Assembly (NCBI RefSeq): GCF_018304825.1
Contig: NZ_CP072649.1
Location: 806,001-870,000, forward strand
Length of the DNA: 64,000 nucleotides
Direction of reading: 5' to 3'
DNA from: Chloracidobacterium validum
Lineage (GTDB): Bacteria > Acidobacteriota > Blastocatellia > Chloracidobacteriales > Chloracidobacteriaceae
In this document: piece after piece, positions 21,698-30,981 of the stretch
How positions within the stretch are numbered: position 1 is the first letter of the stretch
Layout: each line of letters begins with the position of its first letter
Notes under the pieces: model-generated
What the model was told of the DNA's origin: nothing
The model's input: the letters and a program-made list of their open reading frames with translations, nothing else
Databases searched by the model: none
Made by a program: the position numbers and the translations under genes

Positions 21698-21987
21698 ACG
21701 CGAAACTCCTTGATCGTTGACTTTAGGGGGATGATTGGAGGTTGGAACAAAACAGGGTACGCAATCTTACACTTCTTTGGTGAAATTGCAAACGCGCGAA
21801 GCGAGGTGACACGGGCTCCCATGACGCACTGCGGCCTAGAACCGCGGACCGCGTCATGGACTGGCCGGCCGCGCCACGACGGAAGCGTGGCCGAACCAGC
21901 CTGACCGGTCGGGAGCCTAAGCCAGCCAAGGCCGGCGGTTATGCGCTGCGGAACCCAGCGCACTTGGTGATGGCGGCTTTGCCGCGC
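21698..21987 (-). other. 290-base region upstream of the aldehyde dehydrogenase gene
   Basis: No gene seen. It holds a near-palindrome CCTGACCGGTCGGG (about 21898-21911). A 7-bp hairpin TGCGCTG/CAGCGCA (21942-21962) sits downstream of the neighbouring hypothetical gene, without a T-run. Either could be regulatory or a terminator remnant; unproven. Confidence 0.35.
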
Positions 21988-22788
21988 CTAGCCGCACTTC
22001 GGCAGGCGCTGCGGTACTTCGGCGACGTACTCGACCAAATCACACAGGAGGCTGACGGAGCGGGCGGTATTTTCCCGGGTGAGGTAATTCCACAAGCCAA
22101 GTCCCACGCCCCCCAGTACCCCCTCGAAAATGAGGCCGGGGATGGCCGTGTCCGTTTCCTCATCCTTGACATCCACACTATAGTGCAGTTGAGCGTTGAG
22201 CAGATCTCCCCGGTATCGAACCGTGATGGTCAACGAAACCCGGCCGTGCCTCCCCCTGTATTGCCTGAAGCTAGGCTCAAACATCCGCTCACTTGCCGCA
22301 AAACGCCGAGCGAACGCAGCTTTTACCTGCCGTCCCAGGGTATCAAGTCTGACCGGCACGAGGTCGGACATATCCCTTGCCAGGGGCGTCGGCACCTGCA
22401 TCGCCAACCCCGTGATGCCCCGCGCTTGAAACCAAGCTGGCAGCCCACCAAGCTTGGCACTTTTCTGAAGACCGGCGAGTAGCTTCACGCCGGTGTAGCG
22501 GATTCCGCCAGTCACGTTCTGAAAGGCCGTTGCCTGCTTGAATCGCTCGTTCGTTGCAGGCAGCATCGCCTTCCGCGAGAACTTGTGGGCAGACCAGTCA
22601 GCCAGAATGGCGATCAAATCCGACTGTTCACCGGCGTTCAAGGTTGCGAAGTGATCCAGAAACCGGATCACCCGTGTGTCCGGGATGCGCTTCAGGCGTG
22701 GAAACCCCGCACCCTGTTCGGCAGCGAATTCGTTGCGAATCCACTCGACCAGCAGCTCATGCGAGTCGGTCACTTGGTCTGTACGCAT
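21988..22788 (-). CDS. Protein of unknown function downstream of the CbbQ-type ATPase
   Basis: I do not recognise this 266-residue protein. It has no signal peptide or clear membrane span; one glycine-rich hydrophobic stretch (IPGLIFEGVLGGVGLGLWNYL) lies near the C-terminus. The middle is basic (KAAFARRFAASERMF) and is followed by alternating strands (VSLTITVRYRGDLLNAQLHYSVDV). It has no VWA domain, unlike the usual NorD/CbbO partners of CbbQ. It sits 93 bases after the ATPase gene on the same strand, so a shared role is possible. The start is the ATG at 22788. Confidence 0.7.
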   Translation of the reverse strand: MRTDQVTDSHELLVEWIRNEFAAEQGAGFPRLKRIPDTRVIRFLDHFATLNAGEQSDLIAILADWSAHKFSRKAMLPATNERFKQATAFQNVTGGIRYTGVKLLAGLQKSAKLGGLPAWFQARGITGLAMQVPTPLARDMSDLVPVRLDTLGRQVKAAFARRFAASERMFEPSFRQYRGRHGRVSLTITVRYRGDLLNAQLHYSVDVKDEETDTAIPGLIFEGVLGGVGLGLWNYLTRENTARSVSLLCDLVEYVAEVPQRLPKCG

Positions 22789-22881
22789 ACCGCCAGCTTC
22801 TCCTGATAAACAGACGTGGGTTCCCGTTTGACGGCAGGGCCCTGGGCCGCAGCGGCCGATTCGGAACGGGTCACCTGTCCC

Positions 22882-23691
22882 CTACATCACGGTCGTGATG
22901 ATTTCCTGAATGCTGCGCTGAAGGTCATGGTCGTCCGTGATTGGATTGACGATGGCCACCTGACAAGCGCTCACCGGCGCGATACCGCCCCGGATGAGCT
23001 GCGCGGCATAGACCAACAACCGCGTCGAGACGCCTTCTTCCAGGCCGTGGCCACGGAGGTTGCGCACCTTTTGCCCGATCGTTACCAAGTCACGGGCCGT
23101 TGCTTCGTCCACCTGCCCTTCCCGGGCCACGATGGCCACCTCGGTTTCAAACGGCGGATAGTCGAACTCAATGGCCACGAAACGCTGCCGTGTGGACTGT
23201 TTCAGGTCTTTGAGCACGCTCTGGTAGCCGGGATTGTACGAAATGACGAACTGAAACTCATCCGGGGCCTCGATGACGATACGGCGCTTCTCGACCGGCA
23301 GCATGCGTCGGTCATCCGTCAGGGGGTGAATCAGCACGAGGGTGTCTTTGCGCGCTTCAACGACTTCATCCAGGTAACACATTGCCCCGTGCTTGACGGC
23401 CAGGGTCAGGGGTCCATCGTGCCAAACCGTTTCTTCACCTTCGAGCAGATAGCGCCCGACCAAATCCGTCGCCGACAGGTCTTCGTGACAGGCAACCGTC
23501 ACCAGGGGCCGCTTGAGCCGCCACGCCATGTGTTCGACGAAGCGCGTTTTGCCGCAGCCGGTCGGTCCCTTCAGCATCACCGGCAGCTTGGCCTGGTAGG
23601 CTGCCGTAAACAACTCGACTTCATTGCCAACCGGCAGATAGAAGGGTTCTTTTTCAAGGATGTAGTTCTCGATGGCGCGTTCCGTGAGCAT
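22882..23691 (-). CDS. CbbQ/NirQ/NorQ-type MoxR AAA+ ATPase
   Basis: A 269-residue AAA+ ATPase. Walker A is [13 protein letters not shown], Walker B with the sensor region is [12 protein letters not shown], and arginine-rich helices follow. The start [11 protein letters not shown] and the helix [17 protein letters not shown] are hallmarks of CbbQ, NirQ and NorQ. These activate Rubisco or assemble nitric-oxide reductase together with a VWA-domain partner. No Rubisco, nor gene or VWA partner is in the window, so its client is unknown. The next gene downstream encodes an unrecognised protein. Confidence 0.9.
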   Translation of the reverse strand: MLTERAIENYILEKEPFYLPVGNEVELFTAAYQAKLPVMLKGPTGCGKTRFVEHMAWRLKRPLVTVACHEDLSATDLVGRYLLEGEETVWHDGPLTLAVKHGAMCYLDEVVEARKDTLVLIHPLTDDRRMLPVEKRRIVIEAPDEFQFVISYNPGYQSVLKDLKQSTRQRFVAIEFDYPPFETEVAIVAREGQVDEATARDLVTIGQKVRNLRGHGLEEGVSTRLLVYAAQLIRGGIAPVSACQVAIVNPITDDHDLQRSIQEIITTVM

Positions 23692-23871
23692 GCTTCCAAG
23701 CGTACCTTCGACAAGCGTTTTCGTCGCTGACCACGCGACAATGCAGCGAGTTTTTCATAGCTGGCCACGAGCGTCCACCGGCCGCCGTAGGTCGCCGGCG
23801 CTTGACAAGCGCCACCGTATCGGGCATCCGTCGCGCCGGCGATAAGCTGATTCTCAAGTGAGTTTGGTTCT

Positions 23872-25722
23872 ATGACCTGTGTTCCTCGTTTTGACGTTTT
23901 GTGTGGCTACGTTGTTTATTGCCGGACGCGGCGCTACCTGTATCGCGGCTGCCTCTGGCTGGTCGCCGTTGGCTTGACCTCGCTGCTTGCCCTGGCCGAA
24001 CCAACGGTGAACTACCGGGTCACGATCGGGGCGGCTGGCGACAGTGAAGCCGGCATCGAGATGACGATCCGCGGCCTCGACACCCGCGCTACGGTGGATG
24101 TCGCCCTGCCCGCCTGGACGCCCGGTTCATATGAAATTCTCAACCATGCCAAGTATTTGTTCGACCTGACCGCCCGGCGCGCCGATGGTCAGCCGCTGGT
24201 GCTCCGGCGGCTCGACAAACAAACCTGGCGCGTCAACTGCGCCGGACAATCAACGCTTGTGTTGCGTTATCGCCTCTTGTGCGAGCGGCAAAGCGTGGAC
24301 TCAAACTGGCTCGGTGAGGGCTATGGGCAGCTTGCCGGAGCGGCAACGTTTCTCTATGTGACGGATGGCCGCCGGTGGCCGGCGACACTTTCCTTCAGTC
24401 TGCCCAAGGACTGGCAGGTTGCCACGCCCCTGGCCAAAGGGGCTGAAAACAGCTACGTGGCGGGAAGCTATGACGCGCTGATTGACGCGCCACTTGCCGT
24501 TGGCAAATTGACGCGACTCGATTTTTCAGTTCGCAATACGCCGATTGCCGTCGTGCTGACGCGCCCGGTGAAAGACCCAACCGGACTGCAAAAGACCATC
24601 ACCACCATCGTCGAAACCTATGCCGACCTGATGGGTGGGTTGCCGTTCAAGCAGTACATGTTCCAGTACCTGCCCTTTGAAGACACGGACGACGACGAAG
24701 AACGCCTCGAAGGCCTGGAACACGCCGACGGGACGCTGATCAACTACGCGCCCGAAACGCTGCTTGACAACCCACGGGCCAAGAATGTTCTCGTCGTGAC
24801 GGCGCACGAGCTGTTCCATGCCTGGAACGTCAAGCGGCTCCGGCCGCGCGAGTTTGCCGACTACACGCTTGACCGCGAGCTATACACCCCGCAACTGTGG
24901 TTTGCCGAAGGCGTCACTGAATACTATGCCTGGCGCGGGCTGCGGCGTGCCGGACTGATTTCGGCCAACGACTTCGACGAAGCCGTTCGCGCCGCGCTCA
25001 CGTATTTGGCCAACAACCCCACCACGAAGCAGGTAAGCCTGGCCGAGGCATCGGTCGCCACCTGGCTGACCGGCACGAGCAGCTTTGAAGACATTCCACT
25101 CGATTACTACCGCAAAGGCTTTATTGTCGGGCTGCTGCTCGACATCGAGTTGCGTGCCCGGACGGACAACGCCCGTGGACTCGATGACCTCATGCGCCGC
25201 CTATGGCAGGACTTCCCGCCGGACGGTCCAGGCTACCGCCCGGCCGATTTGGTCGCCGCGGCCAATGACCTGAGCGGCACGGATATGAGCGATTTTTTTC
25301 AGCGGTTCGTGGAGGGCGTGGACGAACTGCCCCTCGAAACAACGCTATCCCGCGCCGGTTTGGCCATGCTTGTCGAACCCCTTACTGAATTGGATTTCGG
25401 CTTTGAGCTGGAGGAGACTCCGGCCGGATTGGAAATTGCCGAAATTGATCCCGACTCACCGGCCGGCGAGTCCGAGCTGGAAGAAGGTGACTTGGTGCGC
25501 ACCATCGCCGGCAAGCCGGTGCGCCGCGAAGCCGATGTCGAAGCCATTCTGGCGACCTTGCGCCCGAACACACCGGTCAAGGTGACCGTTCTGCGTGAAA
25601 AGCGTTCCATCACGGTCACCGTTATCCCGGAGGTGATAACGACGCTCGATGTCGCGGTCGGCCCGGTGCCGAACCCGACGCCGGCGCAGAAGTCCATCCG
25701 GGTGGCGCTCCGGGGGGAATAG
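23872..25722 (+). CDS. M61 family metallopeptidase with PDZ domain
   Basis: A 616-residue peptidase related to glycyl aminopeptidase. An N-terminal hydrophobic segment (about 24-42) suggests export. The N-terminal beta domain contains LPAWTPGSYEI. The zinc motif HELFH lies in VVTAHELFHAWNVKRLRP (near residue 312), and the third ligand is probably Glu in WFAEGVTEYYAW. A C-terminal PDZ-like domain (about 505-595) has EIDPDSPAGESELEEGD. Family M61 enzymes remove small N-terminal residues; the exact substrate is unknown. It is convergent with the next gene, one base apart. Confidence 0.92.
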   Translation: MTCVPRFDVLCGYVVYCRTRRYLYRGCLWLVAVGLTSLLALAEPTVNYRVTIGAAGDSEAGIEMTIRGLDTRATVDVALPAWTPGSYEILNHAKYLFDLTARRADGQPLVLRRLDKQTWRVNCAGQSTLVLRYRLLCERQSVDSNWLGEGYGQLAGAATFLYVTDGRRWPATLSFSLPKDWQVATPLAKGAENSYVAGSYDALIDAPLAVGKLTRLDFSVRNTPIAVVLTRPVKDPTGLQKTITTIVETYADLMGGLPFKQYMFQYLPFEDTDDDEERLEGLEHADGTLINYAPETLLDNPRAKNVLVVTAHELFHAWNVKRLRPREFADYTLDRELYTPQLWFAEGVTEYYAWRGLRRAGLISANDFDEAVRAALTYLANNPTTKQVSLAEASVATWLTGTSSFEDIPLDYYRKGFIVGLLLDIELRARTDNARGLDDLMRRLWQDFPPDGPGYRPADLVAAANDLSGTDMSDFFQRFVEGVDELPLETTLSRAGLAMLVEPLTELDFGFELEETPAGLEIAEIDPDSPAGESELEEGDLVRTIAGKPVRREADVEAILATLRPNTPVKVTVLREKRSITVTVIPEVITTLDVAVGPVPNPTPAQKSIRVALRGE

Positions 25723-27393
25723 TCACGGGCGGAAGGCTTCCTCACAATGCCGAATGTCGGCGGCCGTCAGCGGTGGATCGCGTGGCAGAATGGTGGCGCG
25801 GCCGTCCCGAATGGCGACATTCGGACGAAAACACTCCAGATACCCCGGCGGAGGGCTGCGAAAATGCGCCATGAGATCGCCGGTTGCCCGCGTGTTGCGC
25901 GCTACGACGTAATCATTCAAGCCGTGTTCGTCAATCACGTTGACGTGCGGCAGAACCCACGCCATGACCCCGACGGACGTCTGCGTCACCACCGGATAGT
26001 GGTCGTCCTTGAGCTTTTCACCAACGTCCCGCGCCGGAAGCACCTGAAGGAGGAAAAGGTGAAAAACCTTGTGTTCCTGGTGCCGCATGCACACCGCATG
26101 ATCAATCAGCCAAAACTGCAATCGGTCATACCAGCGGAAGTAAGCCAGCGCCACGTCCGGCAGCGGCAGCCGTCGGGCCAAGACGTCGGCTACGGCAACT
26201 TTCATGTAACTCGTTTCCTCGCGGCTCATCCGATCCTTTGTCGTCGCCCAGTGCGTCCAGGGGATGACCAGTGACGCCCCGATAAACAGGGTTAGAAAGG
26301 CAGCGGCCGGGATCAGCCTTGCTTCCAGGGCGTTCAGCATCCACACGGCGGTGATGAAGATGAGCGGGATGAGCTGGCTATAGACGCGATATTCAAAGTG
26401 ATCGCCGCCGATGACAAAGGTGTAATACGCCACTTGCGCCCCGACGCTCACTCCGATCACCAGCAACCCCACGGCCGCTTCCAGACGCGCCGCATCCTGG
26501 CGAAGCCAGGCCCAGGTCTGGCGCCACCGGCGCACCCCAACCCACAGCACCGCCAGCGCCAGCGCCAACCAAAACCACAGGGCGTACTCGATGACGAACG
26601 ACAGTGCGTAGCGCGCACCACTCGTCACCCACAACCAGCGGGGATCGGACTTGGCATAGTGCGTGTTCGGAAGCCATTCGCCATAAAATGACTTGCGCCA
26701 GAGCAAATGCGCCGGAATCACCAGCAGCGGCGCGACGGCCAGCCAGTCAACCACGCGCCACGTTCGCTTACGAAACCAGGCGTCGGCGGCAAAAAGTGCG
26801 CCGGATGCCATGGCAAACAGCAAGCCGTCGGGGCGCGTCAGATAGACGAGTGCGGCCAGCGTGGCGGTCACCGCCAGGCGCGCGGCCGTGTGACGCGGCA
26901 GCCATACCCAGGCCAGCATCCAGGCCAACAACAGCGCATTGAACATGGCGGTTTCCAGGCCGGAACTCGTCCAGGCCAGAAACGTCCGATTGCTCAGCAT
27001 GCCAATGAAAACGGCGGCCAGCAGAACCCAGCGTCCAGGCGCGAGCCGGGCGCTGAACGGCATGTGCCACACCACCAAGCCGGTCAACACCAGCGTCAGC
27101 GCGGCAAAGCCCAGGGTCAAGTAGTTGGCTGCCGCCGGCGGGTCGTAGCCGGTGACCTTCCACACCGCCGTCAGCACAACCACCCACAACAAACTGGTGT
27201 AGCCCTCGACCGGGCGGAACGGCGCCGGATTCCAGACCAGGCCATGGCCCAGCCGCCAGTTGCTCACATAGCGAAAGGCAATGTAAGCGTCATCCGTCAG
27301 AAACCAAAACGCCCGCCAACCAACCACGAGCGTCACCAAGCCGGCAAGAAAGAGAAATCCGGCAACCAAGCCACGTTGTTTTTGCTCAGCCAT
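25723..27393 (-). CDS. Polytopic membrane protein, GT-C glycosyltransferase-like
   Basis: A 556-residue protein with about ten hydrophobic segments. Near the N-terminus, FLTDDAYIAFRYVSNWRLGHGLVWN has the acidic DD motif in a first periplasmic loop that marks GT-C glycosyltransferases. EGYTSLLW follows, as in a family that includes AftB-like arabinofuranosyltransferases. The soluble C-terminal part is about 150 residues. The donor is likely a lipid-linked sugar, but this is inference. The ATG at 27393 is preferred to a GTG at 27429. A terminator of the upstream gene lies just before it. Confidence 0.75.
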   Translation of the reverse strand: MAEQKQRGLVAGFLFLAGLVTLVVGWRAFWFLTDDAYIAFRYVSNWRLGHGLVWNPAPFRPVEGYTSLLWVVVLTAVWKVTGYDPPAAANYLTLGFAALTLVLTGLVVWHMPFSARLAPGRWVLLAAVFIGMLSNRTFLAWTSSGLETAMFNALLLAWMLAWVWLPRHTAARLAVTATLAALVYLTRPDGLLFAMASGALFAADAWFRKRTWRVVDWLAVAPLLVIPAHLLWRKSFYGEWLPNTHYAKSDPRWLWVTSGARYALSFVIEYALWFWLALALAVLWVGVRRWRQTWAWLRQDAARLEAAVGLLVIGVSVGAQVAYYTFVIGGDHFEYRVYSQLIPLIFITAVWMLNALEARLIPAAAFLTLFIGASLVIPWTHWATTKDRMSREETSYMKVAVADVLARRLPLPDVALAYFRWYDRLQFWLIDHAVCMRHQEHKVFHLFLLQVLPARDVGEKLKDDHYPVVTQTSVGVMAWVLPHVNVIDEHGLNDYVVARNTRATGDLMAHFRSPPPGYLECFRPNVAIRDGRATILPRDPPLTAADIRHCEEAFRP

Positions 27394-27454
27394 GCCATGC
27401 GGCAACCACCAGAGGCGGCCGCGCTCCACAAGAAAAATACGTTACAGAAAAATA

Positions 27455-27482
27455 CCCCGTGCAGCGTAGGGGCTGCACGGGG
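27455..27482 (-). terminator. Rho-independent terminator of the TonB-dependent receptor gene
   Basis: On the minus strand CCCCGTGCAGC and GCTGCACGGGG form a perfect 11-bp stem around a six-base loop and are followed by TATTTTTCTG. It starts 26 bases past the receptor stop codon. Confidence 0.88.
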
Positions 27483-27508
27483 CCGCGTCAAAGGCAATCA
27501 AGATGACG

Positions 27509-30500
27509 CTAGAAAGAGTAGCGCAGAGCAAACACGATGCGCCGGTTGCCGCCATCCGTTCCCCACTGGTTGAGGAACGCGGCAGAAGTCCGAACCGCGA
27601 TGGGTACGCCAAAGTTGCGGGTGTTGGTCATGTTGAAGAAGTCCACGCGAAGCTGGATATTGTGGCCTTCGACGATGCGCGTGTTCTTGGCCACGCTCAG
27701 GTCAATGTTGCCGATGCCATCGGCGCGGAGCGTGTTACGTCCCAAGTCGCCGACTCGCTGCCCTGGACGCAGTGGCGCGAACAAGCTCGCCCCACCGGCG
27801 CGGAGGATTTCGGCTACCGTGAGACGGCTCAAATTCCGCGTCGTATTGAGGTTCGGACGAATCGGGTCGCCCACCAGCCCGTTGATGCCGGCCAGCGATT
27901 GAAGCGGATCCGAGCCATTCAGCACCGTGAACGGCGCACCGCTCTGGAATGTGATGAAGCTGGACGTTTGCCAGCCACCCAGCAACCGGCCAACCGCACC
28001 CTGCTGATCACGGAAGAACGGCAGTTCGTACACGAAGTTGCCCGTCAGTCGGTGCGTCCGGTCATAGCTTGACACAGCGCGATCCGCCCGCCGGTTGAAC
28101 GAATCCTGCGGAATGGCAATTTCGCCCGTCGAGGGATTGAAGATTTCCGATGCCTCGTCAATGAACTTGCTCCACGTGTAATGGACACCCGCGCTGAAGT
28201 TGCGGCTCAGGCGCTTGTCCACGCTGATTTGGAGCGAGTGGTAAATGGACGAGGCGGCGTTGGCGCGCGAACGCACGGTGCCACGGGTCGGATCAATACG
28301 CACGTTTGGGTCGGTAGCCGTCGGTGGCGTCGTCCGCGGACGGTTGGGATTGGCGTCAATCGTCTGGAACAGCGCCGTTCCCTTCGTGCCCACGTAACCG
28401 ACGCGCAACACGACGTCGCGCGACAGCTCACGCTGTACTTCCAGGCTGTACTGGTCTGCGTAGGGCGACCGGAAATCCGGCTCGACGATAGTTGCGGCCA
28501 ACAGACGCGGGTTGCCAGTGAAGGGCTGAACGGTCTGCAAGGCAGTAAACGATCCGGTCGAGGGCAATGTCACCGTCGCCGCAAAGGGCGAGGCCGTGCC
28601 GACGTTGAGCGCAATGTTGAGGAACGAGGCGTCGAACGTCCGGGCATAACCGCCACGCACCACCAGCTTATCGCCGCCGGTAATCGCGCCCCAGACGCCA
28701 CCGGCTTCCGTGCGTGGATTCCAGTTGAAACCAAAACGGGGCTGGAAGTTGTTCATGTCACGCCCCGGACGCTCCTGAAGGCGGAAGTTGGGATCGTTGC
28801 CATTTGCCGCCACGATCCGGTCATTCAGGCGATAGAGGTCCTCGAGCGCATTGCCTGGGGTTTCATAGCGCAAACCATAGGTGATGGTGAAGTTCGGCCG
28901 AATCCGCCACTCATCCTGCCAGAAGGCGAAGACATCCGTGAACTTGTAGTACTGAATCGCCTGGCCCCCACGCAACGGCAGGTTGATCTGGGCAATCTGC
29001 GACCGATCGTCCACGAAGTCTTGCAACGTGTTGTATTGCAGGCGTCCACGAATCGTCGGAAAGAAGAAGCTCCGCACGTCACGGTTGGTGATGTCCACGC
29101 CAAACTTCATCGTGTGATTCCCGAACGTGTAGGTCATCACATCTTGGAACTGGTACGTGTTGTTCGTGCGCGATTGCGGCAAGTTCACAGCCAGCCCAAT
29201 GGCGGTTCGGCTGGCGGCGGAGTTGAAGCCGAGCAATCCAAGCGACTGGATTTCAATCGAGGGGATTTCCTGGGACGAGGGATCATCGGCATTGGTCACC
29301 GAGTTGAACCGGTTGTAGGCCATCCGGTATTCGTTGATCCAACGGGGTGAAAAGACATGCGTCCAGGTCAGGTTGAGCGCCTGCTGGCGGCCCACGACCC
29401 GGGTGGTCAGGCCAGGCGGCGTGACCTGACCACTGCCCGACGAAATCTGATCGTTGAACAAGAAACTTCCAGAAATCCGGTTGCGGTCGTCAAACTGGTG
29501 GTCAATGCGGGTGGACCACTGCCAGTTGTCAAACTTCTGCGAAGCCGACCCCGTGAGCGACCCAAGTGGAACGGTAAAGGTCTGCGTGCCAATGGTGAAG
29601 CTCTGGCTCTGTCCAATCGGCGCCTGCGCGGCTGGCAGAAAGCGAAGCAGCGCCGCCACCTGGGGACGATTTCCGGCCGCCGACTGGAGCACTTGGCGAC
29701 CGGCTTCCGTTGGCGCGCCGTTGAGCGTAAAGCCTGAACCGAGCGCCCGGTCGGTCCACCGCTGGAGCGTGCCGAAGAAGAAGGTCTTGTTACGCCAGAT
29801 CGGTCCGCCTAATGAGCCGCCAATCCGATTCTCAACCCGGAAAGGGGCTTCTGTCCGCCCGGCTCGCTTGTCCAGGTTGCTGCGCGCATTGAGCGCGTTG
29901 TTGTTGTTGAACCAGAACAGCGACCCGTGAAACTCATTCGACCCGCTCTTCGTCACCATGTTGACCACCGAACCACTGTTGCGCCCGAACTCCGGCGCAA
30001 ACTGGCTCGTGATGATGCGCACTTCCTGGATCAGGTCCGGGTTGTTGAGCGGCTGCTGGACCCCGGCCACGCTCGGATCGTTGAGGTCCTGCCCGTCCAC
30101 CATGAAATTGTTGGAACGGACGCGCCCACCGTTGGACGAAAAGCTGATGCCGTTCGCAAACCCGGTTTGCCCCGACCCCAACTGGCTGACCCCCGGAACG
30201 GAAAGCAGGATATTGTAAACATTGCCATTCGTTGCGATGGGCAAGTTCATCAGGCGTTGCGAATCAAACCGGGTGCTTACTTCCGAGTTGGCAGTGTTGA
30301 GAATTGAGGCGTCGCCCGTCACCGTTACGATTTCCTGGGTCGCGGCCACCTTCAACCCGACTTCCACCACGGCCACTTGGTTGACCAGCAACTCAATCCC
30401 CTGCTGGATGTACTTTGCTTGCCCAGCCGCTTCAACCGTCAGCTCATAGCTTCCGATGGGCAGACTGCTGAATCGAAAACGCCCTTCGCCATCGGTTTGG

Positions 30501-30682
30501 GTGGTCCGGCTCAGTCCCGTGCGTAGATTGCGAACGGTCACTGCGGCATTGCCAACCACGGCCTTTGATTCGTCCAACACCGTTCCGGCAATTGTCCCGG
30601 TGTCGAGCTGGGCGTAGCCAACCATTGCCAACCCCAGTACCAAGACAACAACCGCCGTCAGACGGCTTATCCAGTTTGTCAT
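27509..30682 (-). CDS. Oar-like TonB-dependent receptor with carboxypeptidase-regulatory-like domain
   Basis: A 1057-residue outer-membrane protein. A signal peptide (about 1-25, ending MVGYAQ) is followed by a carboxypeptidase-regulatory-like domain (GTIAGTVLDESKAVVGNAAVTVRN). The plug domain contains NFMVDGQDLNDPSVAGVQQP and SGSVVNMVTKSGSNEFHG. A long barrel ends in FALRYSF with the terminal Phe typical of barrels. This type is greatly expanded in Acidobacteria and probably takes up large substrates; the ligand is unknown. The ATG at 30682 follows GGGAGGAG at 30691-30698. A strong terminator lies downstream. No adjacent TonB or ExbBD genes. Confidence 0.93.
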   Translation of the reverse strand: MTNWISRLTAVVVLVLGLAMVGYAQLDTGTIAGTVLDESKAVVGNAAVTVRNLRTGLSRTTQTDGEGRFRFSSLPIGSYELTVEAAGQAKYIQQGIELLVNQVAVVEVGLKVAATQEIVTVTGDASILNTANSEVSTRFDSQRLMNLPIATNGNVYNILLSVPGVSQLGSGQTGFANGISFSSNGGRVRSNNFMVDGQDLNDPSVAGVQQPLNNPDLIQEVRIITSQFAPEFGRNSGSVVNMVTKSGSNEFHGSLFWFNNNNALNARSNLDKRAGRTEAPFRVENRIGGSLGGPIWRNKTFFFGTLQRWTDRALGSGFTLNGAPTEAGRQVLQSAAGNRPQVAALLRFLPAAQAPIGQSQSFTIGTQTFTVPLGSLTGSASQKFDNWQWSTRIDHQFDDRNRISGSFLFNDQISSGSGQVTPPGLTTRVVGRQQALNLTWTHVFSPRWINEYRMAYNRFNSVTNADDPSSQEIPSIEIQSLGLLGFNSAASRTAIGLAVNLPQSRTNNTYQFQDVMTYTFGNHTMKFGVDITNRDVRSFFFPTIRGRLQYNTLQDFVDDRSQIAQINLPLRGGQAIQYYKFTDVFAFWQDEWRIRPNFTITYGLRYETPGNALEDLYRLNDRIVAANGNDPNFRLQERPGRDMNNFQPRFGFNWNPRTEAGGVWGAITGGDKLVVRGGYARTFDASFLNIALNVGTASPFAATVTLPSTGSFTALQTVQPFTGNPRLLAATIVEPDFRSPYADQYSLEVQRELSRDVVLRVGYVGTKGTALFQTIDANPNRPRTTPPTATDPNVRIDPTRGTVRSRANAASSIYHSLQISVDKRLSRNFSAGVHYTWSKFIDEASEIFNPSTGEIAIPQDSFNRRADRAVSSYDRTHRLTGNFVYELPFFRDQQGAVGRLLGGWQTSSFITFQSGAPFTVLNGSDPLQSLAGINGLVGDPIRPNLNTTRNLSRLTVAEILRAGGASLFAPLRPGQRVGDLGRNTLRADGIGNIDLSVAKNTRIVEGHNIQLRVDFFNMTNTRNFGVPIAVRTSAAFLNQWGTDGGNRRIVFALRYSF

Positions 30683-30981
30683 AAGACATGCTCCTCCCTG
30701 CTTCGCAGAACCAACCAGATTGCCTGCGTCGAACTGCCGATATTTATTTTTGGACATATTTGAGCAACTTTGATGCCAGATTCTCGTGCCCGGCGGGGCT
30801 GGGAGCGCCAAACCGCCGAGCGTCCAGCTCAGAGGAGGTAAGTCTTTTGAAAAGCCTAATTTGCTCTGAACGAGCGAGAGCTGCCGGCCAACTGTCCGCG
30901 CCATCGGGCGACCAGTCTGCCCGGACGGCATGCAAAGTTTTTGAAACGGCATCCAAAAACTTGGTTTTTTGTGCGCGCCGC
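30683..30981 (-). other. 299-base leader of the TonB-dependent receptor gene
   Basis: An AT-rich patch (about 30740-30775) lies 60-95 bases before the receptor start and probably holds its promoter; I cannot place -35 and -10 boxes confidently. Nothing else is recognised. Confidence 0.35.

Noticed and set aside
22882-23691. Assignment as Rubisco activase or NO-reductase activator
   Set aside because: Sequence fits the family, but no Rubisco, nor genes or VWA partner are present in the window, so the specific role is not supported.
22816-23730. 304-codon open frame on the plus strand
   Set aside because: Antisense to the CbbQ-type ATPase, whose Walker motifs are intact; the plus-strand product has no known motif.
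26707-27573. 288-codon open frame on the plus strand
   Set aside because: Antisense to the polytopic glycosyltransferase-like gene and crosses a terminator; composition rich in Arg, Gln and Gly as expected of a shadow.
28181-29350. 389-codon open frame on the plus strand
   Set aside because: Antisense to the TonB-dependent receptor; product is basic, repetitive in composition and has no family signature.
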